A DNA stretch of 64,000 nt from Mesonia hippocampi (GTDB lineage Bacteria > Bacteroidota > Bacteroidia > Flavobacteriales > Flavobacteriaceae), in NCBI RefSeq assembly GCF_014197445.1, contig NZ_JACIFO010000003.1:202967-266966 (forward strand), in the 5' to 3' direction. Within the stretch, counting starts at the first letter, position 1. Every line of letters starts with the position of its first letter. Positions 1 through 9,054 of the stretch are shown here, one piece after another. Below the pieces are notes generated by a model. The model was not told the origin of the DNA. It did not search any database and saw only the letters and a list, made by a program, of their open reading frames with translations. Position numbers and translations under genes: made by a program.

Positions 1-87
1 CCAAAATTCTACACCAATAAAGATGTACAATTGTTAAGGCATTTTGTTCCTAACCCAGAATTTGAAGTTAGTTATTTAGACTTTTAA
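1..87 (+). CDS. 3' end of an unidentified rightward gene
   Basis: The first frame is open from base 1 and stops with TAA at 85-87, giving the last 28 residues of a protein that ends NPEFEVSYLDF. The start lies outside the window. The reading is plausible as coding because the codons look like those of neighbouring genes and the next gene, on the other strand, ends only 11 bases away, a normal convergent arrangement. Too little is present to name a family. Confidence 0.5.
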   Translation, partial: PKFYTNKDVQLLRHFVPNPEFEVSYLDF

Positions 88-98
88 AAAAATCCGTT

Positions 99-1112
99 TT
101 AGTAATTAATTGCAGGGCAATTACAGTGGTAACGCTCGTTGCTCTTACCAAAATTAAATCCTAAAGTAATTTGGTGAAAACCAGAGTTACTTAACACTAT
201 AGAGTTTGCTTGATAGGTATAAGTGTACGCAAACATAAAATCTTTATAGTTTATCCCTATAAATGGTGTAATGTACTGTAATTTTTGATTATTTATAGTT
301 GTTCCGTTTTCTGTATATTCTGCACCATCAAAACTTCTTCTGTAAGAAACTCCACCCCAAAGGCTACCAAAATCTGTTCCGTACATAGCTTTACCGTTAA
401 TGTCTAAATTTGTTTCGGTAGTTTCTTCCTTATACATTAACATTACCGAAGGGTCAAACGACCAATCCGAGCCAAATGGCGCAATAACATAACCTACAGA
501 CCCAATGTATTGACGCTGATTATCGGTCTCTAAATCATCAAATATTTCACGTTTCTGCGGAATAATATTCTTTACTGTAGCATGGGCATAAAACTCCATA
601 TAATAATAGGACATTCCAAAATCTACATTAAAATAAGAGTCTGAAAGCTCTGCCCCAGAAATAGCCGGATCATTAGGATTTACACCGCCTATTAAATTTG
701 TTTCGTCTAATTTTTCTTGTTGCACACCTACGCTTAAACCAAATGATAATTGATTAAGATCTACACGATCTCTAGAAAGCAATAAGTGATACGCAAAAGT
801 AGCATAAACCCCTTGCTGAGAAAAACGCCCATTACTATCGTTATACAAAATACCTCCTAGCCCTATATTATCGGCTACTCTACCATTAATACTTGCGGTT
901 TCTAGCCCTGGAGCATCCTCTACATCAAACCATTGCCTTCTTCCTGTAAGGCGTATTTTACTACGCACCCCTGCTCCTGCCATTGACGGATGCAAAAGGT
1001 AAAGGTTATCGGTTAAATAATCTGAATATACGGGTATACCGCGTTCTTGCGAAAATGATATGCAAGGTAAACTTGCAAGAATAAGTATAAGAGTAGTCTT
1101 AAAAAATTTCAT
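99..1112 (-). CDS. PorP/SprF family type IX secretion membrane protein
   Basis: Probable outer-membrane beta-barrel of the PorP/SprF family, whose members work with the type IX secretion system and often assist one particular surface protein. The 337-residue product starts with a signal peptide (about residues 1-21, hydrophobic LILILASLPC, ending SFSQ). It then shows the family pattern: YLLHPSMAGAG near the N-terminus, repeated short amphipathic strands, and an aromatic-rich C-terminal part (FMFAYTYTYQ, then HQITLGFNFG). Usually such genes follow a large secreted adhesin gene on the same strand. Here the upstream neighbour, nfu, is divergent and no such partner is visible, so this copy appears to be an orphan. 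Family assignment is firm; the specific cargo is unknown. Confidence 0.87.
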   Translation of the reverse strand: MKFFKTTLILILASLPCISFSQERGIPVYSDYLTDNLYLLHPSMAGAGVRSKIRLTGRRQWFDVEDAPGLETASINGRVADNIGLGGILYNDSNGRFSQQGVYATFAYHLLLSRDRVDLNQLSFGLSVGVQQEKLDETNLIGGVNPNDPAISGAELSDSYFNVDFGMSYYYMEFYAHATVKNIIPQKREIFDDLETDNQRQYIGSVGYVIAPFGSDWSFDPSVMLMYKEETTETNLDINGKAMYGTDFGSLWGGVSYRRSFDGAEYTENGTTINNQKLQYITPFIGINYKDFMFAYTYTYQANSIVLSNSGFHQITLGFNFGKSNERYHCNCPAINY

Positions 1113-1148
1113 ATGCGTTTGGGTTATCTCAACTCAGCTAAAATAATT

Positions 1149-1178
1149 CAAATATATATGTTAGCAAAATATTAACAA
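1149..1178 (-). promoter_or_regulatory. Candidate promoter for the PorP/SprF-like gene
   Basis: On the minus strand TATATTTG (1156-1149) matches the Bacteroidota -7 element TAnnTTTG. TTG (1178-1176) lies 19 bases upstream, the expected -33 spacing. It sits about 40 bases before the start codon. The match is seen in sequence; its activity is inferred. Confidence 0.5.
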
Positions 1179-1283
1179 AATTACTCGACGTGAATTTAAA
1201 ATATCTTTTTAACATAAAAAAGCTGCGTACTTAAAATCTAAATGCTTTCTTAAAATAAATAGTAAGCCGTAAATATATTCAAA

Positions 1284-1309
1284 TTGTTATATTTCTTTTA
1301 GTATTTTTG
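1284..1309 (+). promoter_or_regulatory. Candidate promoter for nfu
   Basis: TATTTTTG at 1302-1309 fits TAnnTTTG, with TTG at 1284-1286 upstream. The spacer is 15 bases, shorter than usual. The nfu ATG follows at 1326. No clear Shine-Dalgarno sequence precedes it, which is normal for this phylum. Confidence 0.45.
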
Positions 1310-1325
1310 CTAAAAAATTTATAAC

Positions 1326-2228
1326 ATGAGTAACTATTCTATCGATATAAAACACACAAATCGTAAAAATATTGTAAAATTCGAGGCAAATAAATTTCTT
1401 TTTAACGATGAAGCCTTCGAATTAAACAACATCGACGAGGCTAAAAACGCACCACTAGCCCAACAACTCTTCTATTTACCTTTCGTAAAAAAAGTGTACA
1501 TGGCACAAAATTTTATTGCTGTAGAAAAGTATGACATTGTAGAATGGGATGCTGTAGAAGGTGAGCTGGCAGAACAAATACAAACTTATCTAAACGAAGG
1601 GAAACCTTTAATTATTAACCATAAGCCTTCGCAAAATGTTGCGGTTACGGTATATGCAGAAAGTACTCCTAACCCTGGGGTGATGAAATTTGTAGCCAAC
1701 AAAAAGCTTGTTTTGCAAAGTTTTGAGTTTAAAAACATAGATGAAACTGCAATTTCACCTTTAGCACAAGCCTTATTTCACTTTCCTTTTATTAAAGAAT
1801 TGTATTTTGATGAGAATTATATTTCTATCCAAAAATATGATATCGCAGAATGGAATGACATCACAATGGAGTTGAGAGAGTTTATCCGTAATTACATCCA
1901 AGAAGGTAAAACAATAATTGCCGAAGAAAAGCTAGAAGCCAATAAAAATAAAGCAGCAGAAACTAAAGTTAACATCGAAAATTTAGATGACACCTCTAAA
2001 GAGATTGTTGCTATTTTAGATGAATATGTAAAACCTGCTGTAGCAAACGATGGCGGAAACATTTTGTTTGATTCTTACAATCCAGAAACACAAACAGTAA
2101 AAGTAATTCTACAAGGTGCTTGTAGCGGCTGCCCATCTTCTACCATTACCTTAAAAAACGGTATAGAAACCATGTTACGCGATATGATGCAGGGCAAGGT
2201 AAACTATGTAGAGGCTGTAAATGGATAA
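1326..2228 (+). CDS. nfu: Nfu-type iron-sulfur cluster carrier with doubled N-domain
   Basis: Iron-sulfur cluster carrier that delivers clusters to client proteins in the cytoplasm. The C-terminal NifU domain (about residues 220-300) holds the cluster-binding pair in GACSGCPSS (Cys266, Cys269). In front of it are two copies of the Nfu N-terminal domain, about residues 15-95 and 105-195. They share patterns such as LAQQLFYLPFVKKVY / LAQALFHFPFIKELY and KYDIVEW / KYDIAEW. The usual family member has one such domain, so the 300-residue length reflects a duplication. The gene is single, with its own candidate promoter, and ends at a strong hairpin. Clients could include the many Fe-S proteins of the window, such as ActB and QueG; this is inference. 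Confidence 0.92.
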   Translation: MSNYSIDIKHTNRKNIVKFEANKFLFNDEAFELNNIDEAKNAPLAQQLFYLPFVKKVYMAQNFIAVEKYDIVEWDAVEGELAEQIQTYLNEGKPLIINHKPSQNVAVTVYAESTPNPGVMKFVANKKLVLQSFEFKNIDETAISPLAQALFHFPFIKELYFDENYISIQKYDIAEWNDITMELREFIRNYIQEGKTIIAEEKLEANKNKAAETKVNIENLDDTSKEIVAILDEYVKPAVANDGGNILFDSYNPETQTVKVILQGACSGCPSSTITLKNGIETMLRDMMQGKVNYVEAVNG

Positions 2229-2251
2229 GTAAATTACTCTTACAGGTAGTA

Positions 2252-2286
2252 AAAAGCATCTTGTCTATAAAAGAAAAGATGCTTTT
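2252..2286 (+). terminator. Rho-independent terminator after nfu
   Basis: An 11-base stem (2252-2262 with 2276-2286, core AAGCATCTT) encloses a 13-base loop and runs into a T tract. It begins about 25 bases after the nfu stop. Confidence 0.8.
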
Positions 2287-2326
2287 TTTATTACACGCAT
2301 TCCCTCTCCCCTAAAAGTAATTAGCT

Positions 2327-2356
2327 AAAAAAGCTGCCTTTTCAGGCAGCTTTTTT
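2327..2356. terminator. Bidirectional terminator between nfu and the phosphate transporter
   Basis: A perfect 13-base stem (2327-2339 with 2344-2356, core AGCTGCC) with a 4-base loop has A's on one side and T's on the other, so it can end transcripts from both sides. It lies between convergent genes and most likely serves the leftward phosphate transporter gene. Confidence 0.8.
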
Positions 2357-2414
2357 AAATTAAATCATCCTATTATAAATTTGTCAACTTTGTTTAAGTT
2401 AACGCAATTATTTT

Positions 2415-4667
2415 TTAGAAGGCTTTTTTTGCATCTTCATAATAATCTCTAAATAATTTTAATAGGCTTAAGGTTGCACTTATTAAATCTTTAGTTTCTA
2501 ATAATAACCCAAAATAAAGTTTTGTGTTTTTCGGACTAGTTTCCGAGGTTCTAATTCGGTTAATTTGTTTTTGAATTAAGCCTGAAACCTTATCAAGAAG
2601 CCCTTCTTTTTCTTCAATAATTTTATTGATATTTTCAAACGAATGTGTTTGGAAAGTAGTGATTATCTCATTAAAAAGCACTTCCATTTCCCTATCTACA
2701 CTCTTCAGATCTCTAATCTGATTAAATTTCAAGTTCTTATGGTTGTTGTTAACGTGCTTATAACTTGATTTTGTGATTTCTGATATGGCTTGTACCATTT
2801 CTTGTAAGTGATCTAGCACTAAGATATAGAATTTACTTGCTTCTACCGTATCATCTTCAAGCGATTTTATAAAGTAGAATATATTACCTTTAAGTTCATC
2901 TACATCGCTTTCTAATTTTTTAACTTTTCTGGCATCTTTCTTTAGTTTCCCTAAATCATGATACCCTAAATGATCTACCACACGGTTATAGCGTTTGCTA
3001 ATACCATCTATTACATCTACAACATTTTCTGAAGTCTCTATGGTAATTTCATTAATTGTAATAATGTCACGGCGGTTAAACTTCTTCTTCTCTTTTTCTT
3101 CTTTCACCTTTTTAGAATGCAAAACTGCTCCTCTAACAACAAAGAATGTTCCTAAAGCTACCAGTATTACTACGGCGGTAATTCCGCCATACCAGATAAT
3201 AGAAGCAAAAATAGCAGCTGCCACAAAGGCTACCAAGGCCGTTACAAACCATCCGCCTACTACATTAATTACACCTGCTACTCGGTAAACTGCACTTTCC
3301 CTATCCCAAGCCCTATCGGCTAAAGATGTACCCATTGCCACCATAAAAGTTACATAGGTGGTTGATAGTGGTAATTTTAAGTTTGTACCTATCGAGATAA
3401 GAATACTTGCTACAACAAGGTTTACAGAAGCTCTTACCATATCAAATGCAGGTGCATCTATACGTTTTTCTTTTACAAAATCTTCTTTTTTCTGAAACTT
3501 AGCTTCTATCTTATTTTTTACTTTTTTAGGAAGCAAAGAGCCTATAATATTTCCTGTAAAAATAGAGTACCGCACTATAATTCTAGATAAGTTATTAGGC
3601 TGAAATCGCTCCGCTCCGTCTCCTTGTCTAGATAGGTTTACACCCGTATCCACTACGGCTTTTGCCTTACTAGATACCCAAAGTGTAATTACCATAATGG
3701 CCCCTGCTATAACCAGTAAAAACTCTGGTGTTTCTACACTTCCTGCTAATCCATCCATCATTAACTCGTTAGGCGCTAAACCTGATGCTTGCCATATTCC
3801 TACCGATTGCCATGCCGCAATAGGCACTCCAATAAAGTTTACTAAATCGTTTCCTGCAAAAGCTAATGCCAATGCAAAAGTACCAATAACAATAATGGCT
3901 TTTAAGATATTAAGCTTAAAAACACTCATGGCTATTTGCGAAACAACCGTCCAAAAAATAAAGCTTCCTATTATAATTATCAAGGTTTGGTCGTTAACAT
4001 AGTTTTTTATTTCTACAGGAATAAAGCCAATACTTTTCATTCCTTTTATAAAAATAAAATAGGTGATAGATGTAATTGAAAGCCCTCCAAAAACTGCTCC
4101 TACGTGTTTCATTTTTTTCTCATATTGGAAAGAAAACACCAATCGAGAAAGGTATTGCACCAAGGCACCTATGGAAAAGGCAATGATGACCGATAACAGT
4201 ATTCCGATAATAATTTGGGTTGCTTTAGAAGTGTTTATATAGTAAATAAGCTCGCTAAAATCTGCCGAAGTATTGTAAAGTTTTATAACCGCAACACTTA
4301 CCGCTGCTCCAAGCAACTCAAATACAATAGATACTGTTGTAGAAGTAGGTAAACCTAAAGAGTTAAAAAAGTCTAACAACAGTACATCTGTAAGCATAAC
4401 CGCAGTAAAGATTACCATAATTTCTTCAAAGGTAAACTGTCCAGGTACAAAAATACCTTTTCGGGCTACTTCCATTAATCCGCTTGAAAAAATAGCACCA
4501 AAAGCAACTCCTAAACTTGCTACAATCATAATTGTTTTTAAAGAAACAGCACGAGATCCAATAGCTGAGTTCAAGAAATTTACTGCATCGTTACTCACCC
4601 CAACCACCAAATCTGTAATGGCTAGCGCGAATAAAAGTACAAGCATAACGATGTAAACATTTTCCAT
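2415..4667 (-). CDS. pit: Inorganic phosphate transporter (Pit) with PhoU-like C-terminal domain
   Basis: Low-affinity phosphate permease of the PiT/PHO4 family in the inner membrane. The two family signatures are present: GVSNDAVNFLNSAIGS near residues 23-38 and FAGNDLVNFIG near residue 270. About ten hydrophobic segments fill residues 1-510. The last 200 or so residues (after the basic stretch EEKEKKKFNRR) are soluble, helical and charged, and resemble the DUF47/PhoU-like proteins that elsewhere are encoded as a separate gene beside pit. At 750 residues this is a natural fusion of transporter and regulator. The gene stands alone, divergent from mscS, and ends near a shared terminator. Confidence 0.92.
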   Translation of the reverse strand: MENVYIVMLVLLFALAITDLVVGVSNDAVNFLNSAIGSRAVSLKTIMIVASLGVAFGAIFSSGLMEVARKGIFVPGQFTFEEIMVIFTAVMLTDVLLLDFFNSLGLPTSTTVSIVFELLGAAVSVAVIKLYNTSADFSELIYYINTSKATQIIIGILLSVIIAFSIGALVQYLSRLVFSFQYEKKMKHVGAVFGGLSITSITYFIFIKGMKSIGFIPVEIKNYVNDQTLIIIIGSFIFWTVVSQIAMSVFKLNILKAIIVIGTFALALAFAGNDLVNFIGVPIAAWQSVGIWQASGLAPNELMMDGLAGSVETPEFLLVIAGAIMVITLWVSSKAKAVVDTGVNLSRQGDGAERFQPNNLSRIIVRYSIFTGNIIGSLLPKKVKNKIEAKFQKKEDFVKEKRIDAPAFDMVRASVNLVVASILISIGTNLKLPLSTTYVTFMVAMGTSLADRAWDRESAVYRVAGVINVVGGWFVTALVAFVAAAIFASIIWYGGITAVVILVALGTFFVVRGAVLHSKKVKEEKEKKKFNRRDIITINEITIETSENVVDVIDGISKRYNRVVDHLGYHDLGKLKKDARKVKKLESDVDELKGNIFYFIKSLEDDTVEASKFYILVLDHLQEMVQAISEITKSSYKHVNNNHKNLKFNQIRDLKSVDREMEVLFNEIITTFQTHSFENINKIIEEKEGLLDKVSGLIQKQINRIRTSETSPKNTKLYFGLLLETKDLISATLSLLKLFRDYYEDAKKAF

Positions 4668-4827
4668 AAAATCTATATTTTTTAAGAAATGGCAAAAATC
4701 ATATTTTAATACTATACTTAAAGTATTTCTATTGTTACCAAAACATTAAATTTACACATTGTGTTATTTTTTTTAACAACTTTTGTTTATGATAGCATTC
4801 TTTATTCCTATCCCTCTTATATTTTCT

Positions 4828-4835
4828 TAGCTTTG
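4828..4835 (+). promoter_or_regulatory. Candidate -7 element for mscS
   Basis: TAGCTTTG matches TAnnTTTG exactly, 42 bases before the ATG at 4878. No TTG is found at the expected upstream distance, so support is partial. Confidence 0.4.
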
Positions 4836-4877
4836 CAGGCATAATCATACCTTTTTGTGGTTAAAAATAAACTTTTT

Positions 4878-5717
4878 ATGGAGAATTTTATTTCAATTCC
4901 AACACTAATTAAAAAATATTATCACCAGCTTCTAGATTTTATCCCGCATATTATTGCTGCTATTTTAATTTTAGTTGTAGGATTATGGCTTACAAGACTA
5001 TTTATTAAGTACGTAAAAAAATACCTCGCACTAAAAGATTACGACCTTGCTTTTGAACAGTTTATTGTTTCTATTTTAAATATTATTTTAAAACTTGCTG
5101 TGTTTATTACTGCGGCATCTCAGCTTGGTATCCAAACCACATCGTTTATTGCCATTATAGGTTCGGCCACTCTAGCCATTGGACTTGCTTTACAAGGCTC
5201 GCTTTCTAATTTTGCTGGTGGTATTTTAATTATTATTCTTAAACCGTTTAAAATAGATGATTATGTAGAAGCTCAAGGGGTATTGGGTACGGTAAAAAGC
5301 ATTTCGCTATTCTATACTAAAATTAAGACAGACGGAAACCAATTGGCTGTAATTCCTAATGGAATTCTCTCTAATAATAAAGTTATCAATTACACTTCCG
5401 AAGGAAAAAGGCGAGATAAAATTGCAATTAAAATTCCTTACAATGCAGATTTAAAATTAGCAAAAGATATTTTATTACAACTTCTTAATGAGCAAAAAAA
5501 CATCCTAAAAACACCCGCCCCTAGGGTTTTATTAGAGTCTTTAGATGATAGCGTCATAAACTTATCTATACGTTATTGGGCTACTACAAAAAATTTCTGG
5601 GACTGCCATTGGTATACTATGGAACAAATAAAAATACGCCTAGACGAAGCTGGAATTAGCGCTCCAAACTCCTCGCACGATGTTTTTCTCTACAAACAAA
5701 ACACACCACCAGAGTAA
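4878..5717 (+). CDS. Small-conductance mechanosensitive channel (MscS family)
   Basis: Inner-membrane channel that opens when membrane tension rises and protects cells against osmotic downshift. Three N-terminal hydrophobic segments (IIAAILILVVGLWLTR and two more) lead to the pore helix region ATLAIGLALQGSLSNFAGG. The beta domain follows (KPFKIDDYVEAQGVLGTVKSI, VIPNGILSNN) and then the C-terminal mixed domain. The length of 279 residues is typical. I chose the ATG at 4878 (MENFISIPTLIKKYY); an in-frame GTG at 4857 would add seven residues and is less likely. The stop lies 3 bases from the convergent tsaB stop. Confidence 0.9.
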   Translation: MENFISIPTLIKKYYHQLLDFIPHIIAAILILVVGLWLTRLFIKYVKKYLALKDYDLAFEQFIVSILNIILKLAVFITAASQLGIQTTSFIAIIGSATLAIGLALQGSLSNFAGGILIIILKPFKIDDYVEAQGVLGTVKSISLFYTKIKTDGNQLAVIPNGILSNNKVINYTSEGKRRDKIAIKIPYNADLKLAKDILLQLLNEQKNILKTPAPRVLLESLDDSVINLSIRYWATTKNFWDCHWYTMEQIKIRLDEAGISAPNSSHDVFLYKQNTPPE

Positions 5718-5720
5718 TGC

Positions 5721-6398
5721 CTATTTTTTCTTAGGAGTAACCACAAAGTCTTTCAAGTAAAAAGGCTCAAAATAGGCAACATCCTCAAATAGGTGTTGCT
5801 TATATTTTTCTGAAGCAGCTACAGCCATATTCTTAGCCGAAGGCAATGCAGCTATATAATTAATCTTTTCTGATGAAGGAATAAAGGTTTTACATTTTTC
5901 ATTTGCATTACCGATAAAACAAACCGAACTTCCCGAAGTTACATATTCCTTATAAGCATCTGCTGTTAATATTTTTGCTAAAGTATTTTCTAGCTTCTTA
6001 TAAGTAGCATCGAAAACTGCGGTGTACACCTCCATCCTTCTAGCATCGAGCATCGGGATAATAAAATCGCCTACATCTACTTGAGCTCCTCTAGCTAAAA
6101 CCTCCATGGTTTCAATCGCTATAAGCGGAATTGATAAACTATAACAAAGCCCCTTTGCTGCCGATACCCCTATACGCAAACCTGTATACGAACCTGGCCC
6201 TTTACTTACCGCAATAGCGTCAAGTTGCTGCAAGCTAAGTTTAGCATCTTGAAGTGCTTTTTCTATAAAAAGATGAAGCTTTTCTGCATGAGAATAACCA
6301 TTTTCTGCATCTTCATACAAAGCAATAATGTTCTCGTTCTCACAAAGTGCCACAGAGCAATTGGTGGTAGTTGTTTCTAGCAGTAATATTTTTGCCAC
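5721..6398 (-). CDS. tsaB: tRNA threonylcarbamoyladenosine biosynthesis protein TsaB
   Basis: TsaB partners TsaD in making the t6A37 modification of ANN-decoding tRNAs; it is an inactive ASKHA-fold relative of TsaD that scaffolds the complex. The N-terminus ILLLETTTTNCSVAL and the motif AVSKGPGSYTGLRIG near residues 62-77 are diagnostic. Length is 225 residues. The start is GTG at 6398, giving V/MAKILLLET, where the family normally begins. It is the last gene of the leftward efflux operon, 24 bases after the TolC gene, with no visible functional link to it. Confidence 0.93.
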   Translation of the reverse strand: MAKILLLETTTTNCSVALCENENIIALYEDAENGYSHAEKLHLFIEKALQDAKLSLQQLDAIAVSKGPGSYTGLRIGVSAAKGLCYSLSIPLIAIETMEVLARGAQVDVGDFIIPMLDARRMEVYTAVFDATYKKLENTLAKILTADAYKEYVTSGSSVCFIGNANEKCKTFIPSSEKINYIAALPSAKNMAVAASEKYKQHLFEDVAYFEPFYLKDFVVTPKKK

Positions 6399-6422
6399 GC
6401 TAATTGTTTTATGATATGCGAC

Positions 6423-7883
6423 CTAAAGTTGAATATCTTCTGGATTAATGCCGAAATATAACTCGAGTAATTTTAATTTAAAAATATAATCGAATTTTGC
6501 TCGAATAAGATTGCTCTCTGCATTGGTTAGCCTAAATTTAGACTGACTGAAATCAAAGGCGTTAATAAGCCCAACATCGTATCTATCTTTAGCATATTGG
6601 TAAGCTTGCTGTTGTGCTTTTACTGCTTTGGTAGCTGCTTCGAATGATTTTGCGGATCCTTGTGCATCTACATAAGCTTGGTAAATATCAGATTCTAAAT
6701 CTAGCGTTGCCTGCTCTAGTTTATATTTTGCACGCTCGGCATTTATCTTGCTACGTTTTACCGAATTGCGTGTAGAAAACCCGTTAAAAATAGGTACATT
6801 TAGTTGAACCCCGTAAGATATCCCATCGTTTAGAGACAATTGATCGAAAAAAGGTTTAGGAGAAACCTCTTCTACCAAATAATTAGGAGCTACTACGGTT
6901 TGTCCTGTTGTTTCCACTACCCCTATCGGCATTGTTGGTTGGGCAGGGTCTATCCCCGATTGTAGGATTTGGTTAGCTCCAGACTCTCGTGTATTGTAAT
7001 TGAAAAAAGCCTGTAAGCTTGGCCAGTAGTTTCCTTTTGCTAAGGCTATATCTTTTTCGGCAACCGCTACATTAGATTCGGCAATTTTTATCTCATAACG
7101 GTTTTGTTTTGCTATTTCTATAATTTCCTGAGGTGTTTTCTCTAAGATAAGCGCCATTGGAACTTCGTAAGTTTGGTCTGGAATATCAAATGAGCTATAA
7201 TTTTCTATCCTTAATAGTTGAGCTAAATTGATGAGTGCTATTCTTATATTGTTTTCTGCATTGATAATTTGCTGCTGCTCATCTGCATTAGTCGCTTCTA
7301 TTTCTAGGATATCACCCTGAGGAAGTGTTCCTGCATCAATTAAATCTTGTGTTCGCTTATATTGTGATAACGTTACATTATTCTGCTCGGTAAGCACGGC
7401 TAAAGTTTGTTTGTTTATTAAAACTTCTAGGTAAGCGTTTATTACAAAAAGAGCAATATCGTTTTCCATTTTATCTAAAGAATATTGGCTAGATAATTGA
7501 CTTAATTTTGCACGTTGTAATTGCCTTAAGTTAACCAGCCCTTTAAATAAATCTACTCCTGCGGTTACTCCTAAAGATAAATTACGTGTGGTTTGAGTTT
7601 GTAAAATACCTGTAGTTATATTTTGTGTTAACCCTGTATTCCATGAGTTGGTTGCTTGCCCGTTAACCGATGGTAAATAATTAGATTTTGCTTGTAAAAC
7701 ATCTACCTCCATCAACTCTAAATCCAGCTGCGCATCTTTTATAGAGATGTTATGTTTTAAAGCATGAGCAATACATTCTTCTAACGACCATAAAGTACTT
7801 TTTTCTTGCGCATAAAGATTGCCCTTCCCTATATTAAGGAGAAAAAAAGCAGTTAGAACTATGATAAAACGAGTATAATTCAT
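6423..7883 (-). CDS. TolC-family outer membrane efflux protein
   Basis: Outer-membrane channel and periplasmic tunnel of a tripartite exporter. The 486-residue product has a signal peptide (hydrophobic FIIVLTAFFLLNIG, cleavage near LYAQ) and two homologous halves of long coiled-coil helices typical of the OEP family. Examples are LEECIAHALKHNISIKDAQLDLELM in the first half and YQAYVDAQGSAKSFEAATKAV in the second. It follows the adaptor gene by 30 bases and must act with it and the ABC permeases upstream. Substrate is not evident from sequence. Confidence 0.9.
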   Translation of the reverse strand: MNYTRFIIVLTAFFLLNIGKGNLYAQEKSTLWSLEECIAHALKHNISIKDAQLDLELMEVDVLQAKSNYLPSVNGQATNSWNTGLTQNITTGILQTQTTRNLSLGVTAGVDLFKGLVNLRQLQRAKLSQLSSQYSLDKMENDIALFVINAYLEVLINKQTLAVLTEQNNVTLSQYKRTQDLIDAGTLPQGDILEIEATNADEQQQIINAENNIRIALINLAQLLRIENYSSFDIPDQTYEVPMALILEKTPQEIIEIAKQNRYEIKIAESNVAVAEKDIALAKGNYWPSLQAFFNYNTRESGANQILQSGIDPAQPTMPIGVVETTGQTVVAPNYLVEEVSPKPFFDQLSLNDGISYGVQLNVPIFNGFSTRNSVKRSKINAERAKYKLEQATLDLESDIYQAYVDAQGSAKSFEAATKAVKAQQQAYQYAKDRYDVGLINAFDFSQSKFRLTNAESNLIRAKFDYIFKLKLLELYFGINPEDIQL

Positions 7884-7913
7884 TACTAAAGTAAAGCTTA
7901 ATTTATTAATATT

Positions 7914-9038
7914 TTATTGAGGTTTTGTAAAGCTTGTAGGTTTTACAATAGGGTTCCAGATTTTAATTTCATCATTTTTAGAAACCCCTTCTTTTATTTC
8001 TACATAAATGCCATCGCTTACACCCAAAACAACATCTTTACGGATAAAGTTTTGTTCGTTTCCTTTCTTAATTTCTACATAAGGCGTATTTGTTTTTTCA
8101 TCAAATTGCAATAACGATTCTTTTACGGCTAAGACATTATCTGCACGATCTAAAATAATAGAAGCATTTGCGCTTAATCCTGCACGTATAAACGTTTTTT
8201 CTGGATTTTCTAGTGTTCCCTCTATTTCAAATTGCACAGCTCCATTCTCATCTATTCCTTTTGGAGCAATATAATCTAATACGGCTTTAAATTTTTTATT
8301 CTCGATGGCTCCAACTGTAATTTCTAACGGAAGTCCCTCGGTTATTTTGCCAACTTCAGACTCATCTACTTTTCCTTTAAAAATCATTTTATCAACATTT
8401 GCTAAAGTCGCTATGGTTGTCCCTTCGTTAAAATTGTTAGCTTCGATAACCTGGTTTCCTTCTTTTACAGGCACATCTAGAACCATACCCGAAATGGTAG
8501 AGCGAATCTTAGTATTGGCAGCAGTTCCTACTCCGCTTGTGGTACCGGTTTTTATAATCTCATAGGTTTGCTTTGCTGCAGAATAAGTTTGTTTTGCTTG
8601 ATCGAAAGCAACTTGTGCTTGGTCAAAATCGTTTGCAGAAATCACGCCTTTATCGTATAATTCTTTTTGTCGGTTATACATTCTCTCCTCGTTATCTAAA
8701 GCAATTTTGGCAGTTGATATTTGATTTTTTGCATTGGCTAAATTAGATACATTAGGCACCACTTTTAGTTCTGCAATCAAATCGTTTACGGCAATGGTAT
8801 CGCCTGCTTTTATGTATATACGGTTTATAATACCTGAAATATTAGGTTTAATAAGAATCTCCTCCTTAGGCACGATATTCCCTGTAGCAACGGTCTGTTT
8901 TACAATATCCTTTTCCGAGGGTTTTTCGGTTTTATAAACCACTGGACTTTCTTGATTTTTCTTGTATAGGTAGAACATAGCCCCCACAAAAACAACAAGG
9001 ATAAGCACTAGTATACTAATAGTAAAGGTTCGTTTCAT
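7914..9038 (-). CDS. Periplasmic adaptor subunit (HlyD/MacA family)
   Basis: Membrane-fusion protein that links the inner-membrane ABC permeases to the TolC-type channel. A single N-terminal membrane anchor (ISILVLILVVFVGAMFYLY) is followed by the split biotinyl-lipoyl domain (IKPNISGIINRIYIKAGDTI, then TISGMVLDVPVKEGNQV). Between them is a coiled-coil hairpin (about residues 100-165), and beta-barrel domains follow. The length of 374 residues suits the MacA group. Gene order ATPase-permease-permease-adaptor-channel supports a MacAB-TolC-like system with permease and ATPase on separate chains. Confidence 0.9.
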   Translation of the reverse strand: MKRTFTISILVLILVVFVGAMFYLYKKNQESPVVYKTEKPSEKDIVKQTVATGNIVPKEEILIKPNISGIINRIYIKAGDTIAVNDLIAELKVVPNVSNLANAKNQISTAKIALDNEERMYNRQKELYDKGVISANDFDQAQVAFDQAKQTYSAAKQTYEIIKTGTTSGVGTAANTKIRSTISGMVLDVPVKEGNQVIEANNFNEGTTIATLANVDKMIFKGKVDESEVGKITEGLPLEITVGAIENKKFKAVLDYIAPKGIDENGAVQFEIEGTLENPEKTFIRAGLSANASIILDRADNVLAVKESLLQFDEKTNTPYVEIKKGNEQNFIRKDVVLGVSDGIYVEIKEGVSKNDEIKIWNPIVKPTSFTKPQ

Positions 9039-9054
9039 TATGTAATGTATTATA

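Noticed and set aside
2995..4002. Rightward open frames inside the phosphate transporter gene
   Set aside because: Antisense shadows of membrane-helix codons, without plausible start or protein features.
4857..4877. GTG start for the MscS gene
   Set aside because: The ATG at 4878 gives the usual N-terminus; the seven extra residues have no support.
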